In this document: one piece after another, positions 52,011-52,011 of the stretch
Position numbering within the stretch: position 1 is the first letter of the stretch
Layout of the letters: every line of letters begins with the position of its first letter
From: Acetobacter fallax
Lineage (GTDB): Bacteria; Pseudomonadota; Alphaproteobacteria; Acetobacterales; Acetobacteraceae
Direction of reading: 5' to 3'
Assembly: GCF_011516735.1 (NCBI RefSeq)
Contig: NZ_WOSX01000023.1
Coordinates: forward strand, 1 to 52,011
DNA length: 52,011 bases
Notes under the pieces: generated by a model
The model's input: the letters and a program-made list of their open reading frames with translations, nothing else
Told to the model about the DNA's origin: nothing
The model's database searches: none
Made by a program: the position numbers and the translations under genes

Positions 52011-52011
52011 C

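Noticed and set aside
1..52011. CRISPR array, tRNA, rRNA or riboswitch
   Set aside because: No regularly spaced 24-40 bp repeats, no T-loop consensus and no recognisable riboswitch core were seen in any intergenic gap. Short or divergent structures could have been missed by eye.

Overview
The window looks like chromosomal DNA of an alphaproteobacterium, most probably an acetic acid bacterium (Acetobacteraceae). The grounds are paired b and b' subunits of the F0 ATP synthase, a Hint-domain/AIDA-repeat surface protein of the kind common in that family, an oxalate-decarboxylase-type bicupin, the hom-glpX-recJ order, and high GC. No tRNA, rRNA or CRISPR array was recognised. The assignment is by inference; no database was searched.

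Layout. 0.1-2.4 kb: a two-part glycosyltransferase (-). 2.6-4.4 kb: rpsA (-) with a clear terminator. 4.8-6.6 kb: oxalate decarboxylase coupled to a DUF1275 membrane protein (+). 6.8-9.6 kb: an OprP/OprO-type porin and a secreted beta-helix protein (+). 9.6-10.6 kb: repeat debris and one small hypothetical gene. 10.6-15.6 kb (-): the F0 operon atpI-atpB-atpE-atpF'-atpF, followed within 14 bases by a GT2/GT39 pair for lipid-linked sugar transfer. 15.9-21.3 kb (+): a 1103-residue AIDA-repeat/Hint protein and a glycosyltransferase that share a C-/N-terminal beta-domain. 21.5-22.4 kb: a periplasmic cyclophilin broken by a frameshift in a C7 tract. 22.7-24.6 kb (-): Rrf2 regulator, secreted cupin, SDR-like protein. 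25.4-26.8 kb: DoxX protein and a lipid A-type acyltransferase. 27.1-29.6 kb: secD-secF. 29.8-30.6 kb: a sulfotransferase. 30.6-36.4 kb: the four-gene DNA-repair cluster (ATP-dependent ligase and MBL-fold exonuclease on -, Lhr-Core helicase and PdeM phosphoesterase on +). 36.4-38.8 kb: lipoprotein, LysR regulator, wrbA. 39.5-43.6 kb (-): lysA and a DUF4175/TIGR02302 membrane protein. 43.8-45.4 kb (-): a trefoil-like domain fused to a glycosyltransferase. 46.2-51.8 kb (+): alaC-hom, glpX, recJ. The last 60 bases are the C-terminus of a transposase that runs off the window.

The most unusual signals are two. First, a MITE-like repeat family of about 160-220 bp has 17-18 bp terminal inverted repeats (consensus CTCTGTTNNCGTTAAGTG) and a series of internal hairpins. 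Six intact or decayed copies lie in intergenic DNA, and two opposed copies bracket wrbA. Second, the Hint protein and its neighbouring glycosyltransferase carry the same roughly 85-residue domain, which suggests a dedicated surface-protein modification pair. Several other genes also concern the cell surface (GT4, GT2/GT39, sulfotransferase, trefoil-GT, acyltransferase, porin), so the window is a housekeeping backbone interrupted by envelope and glycan genes.
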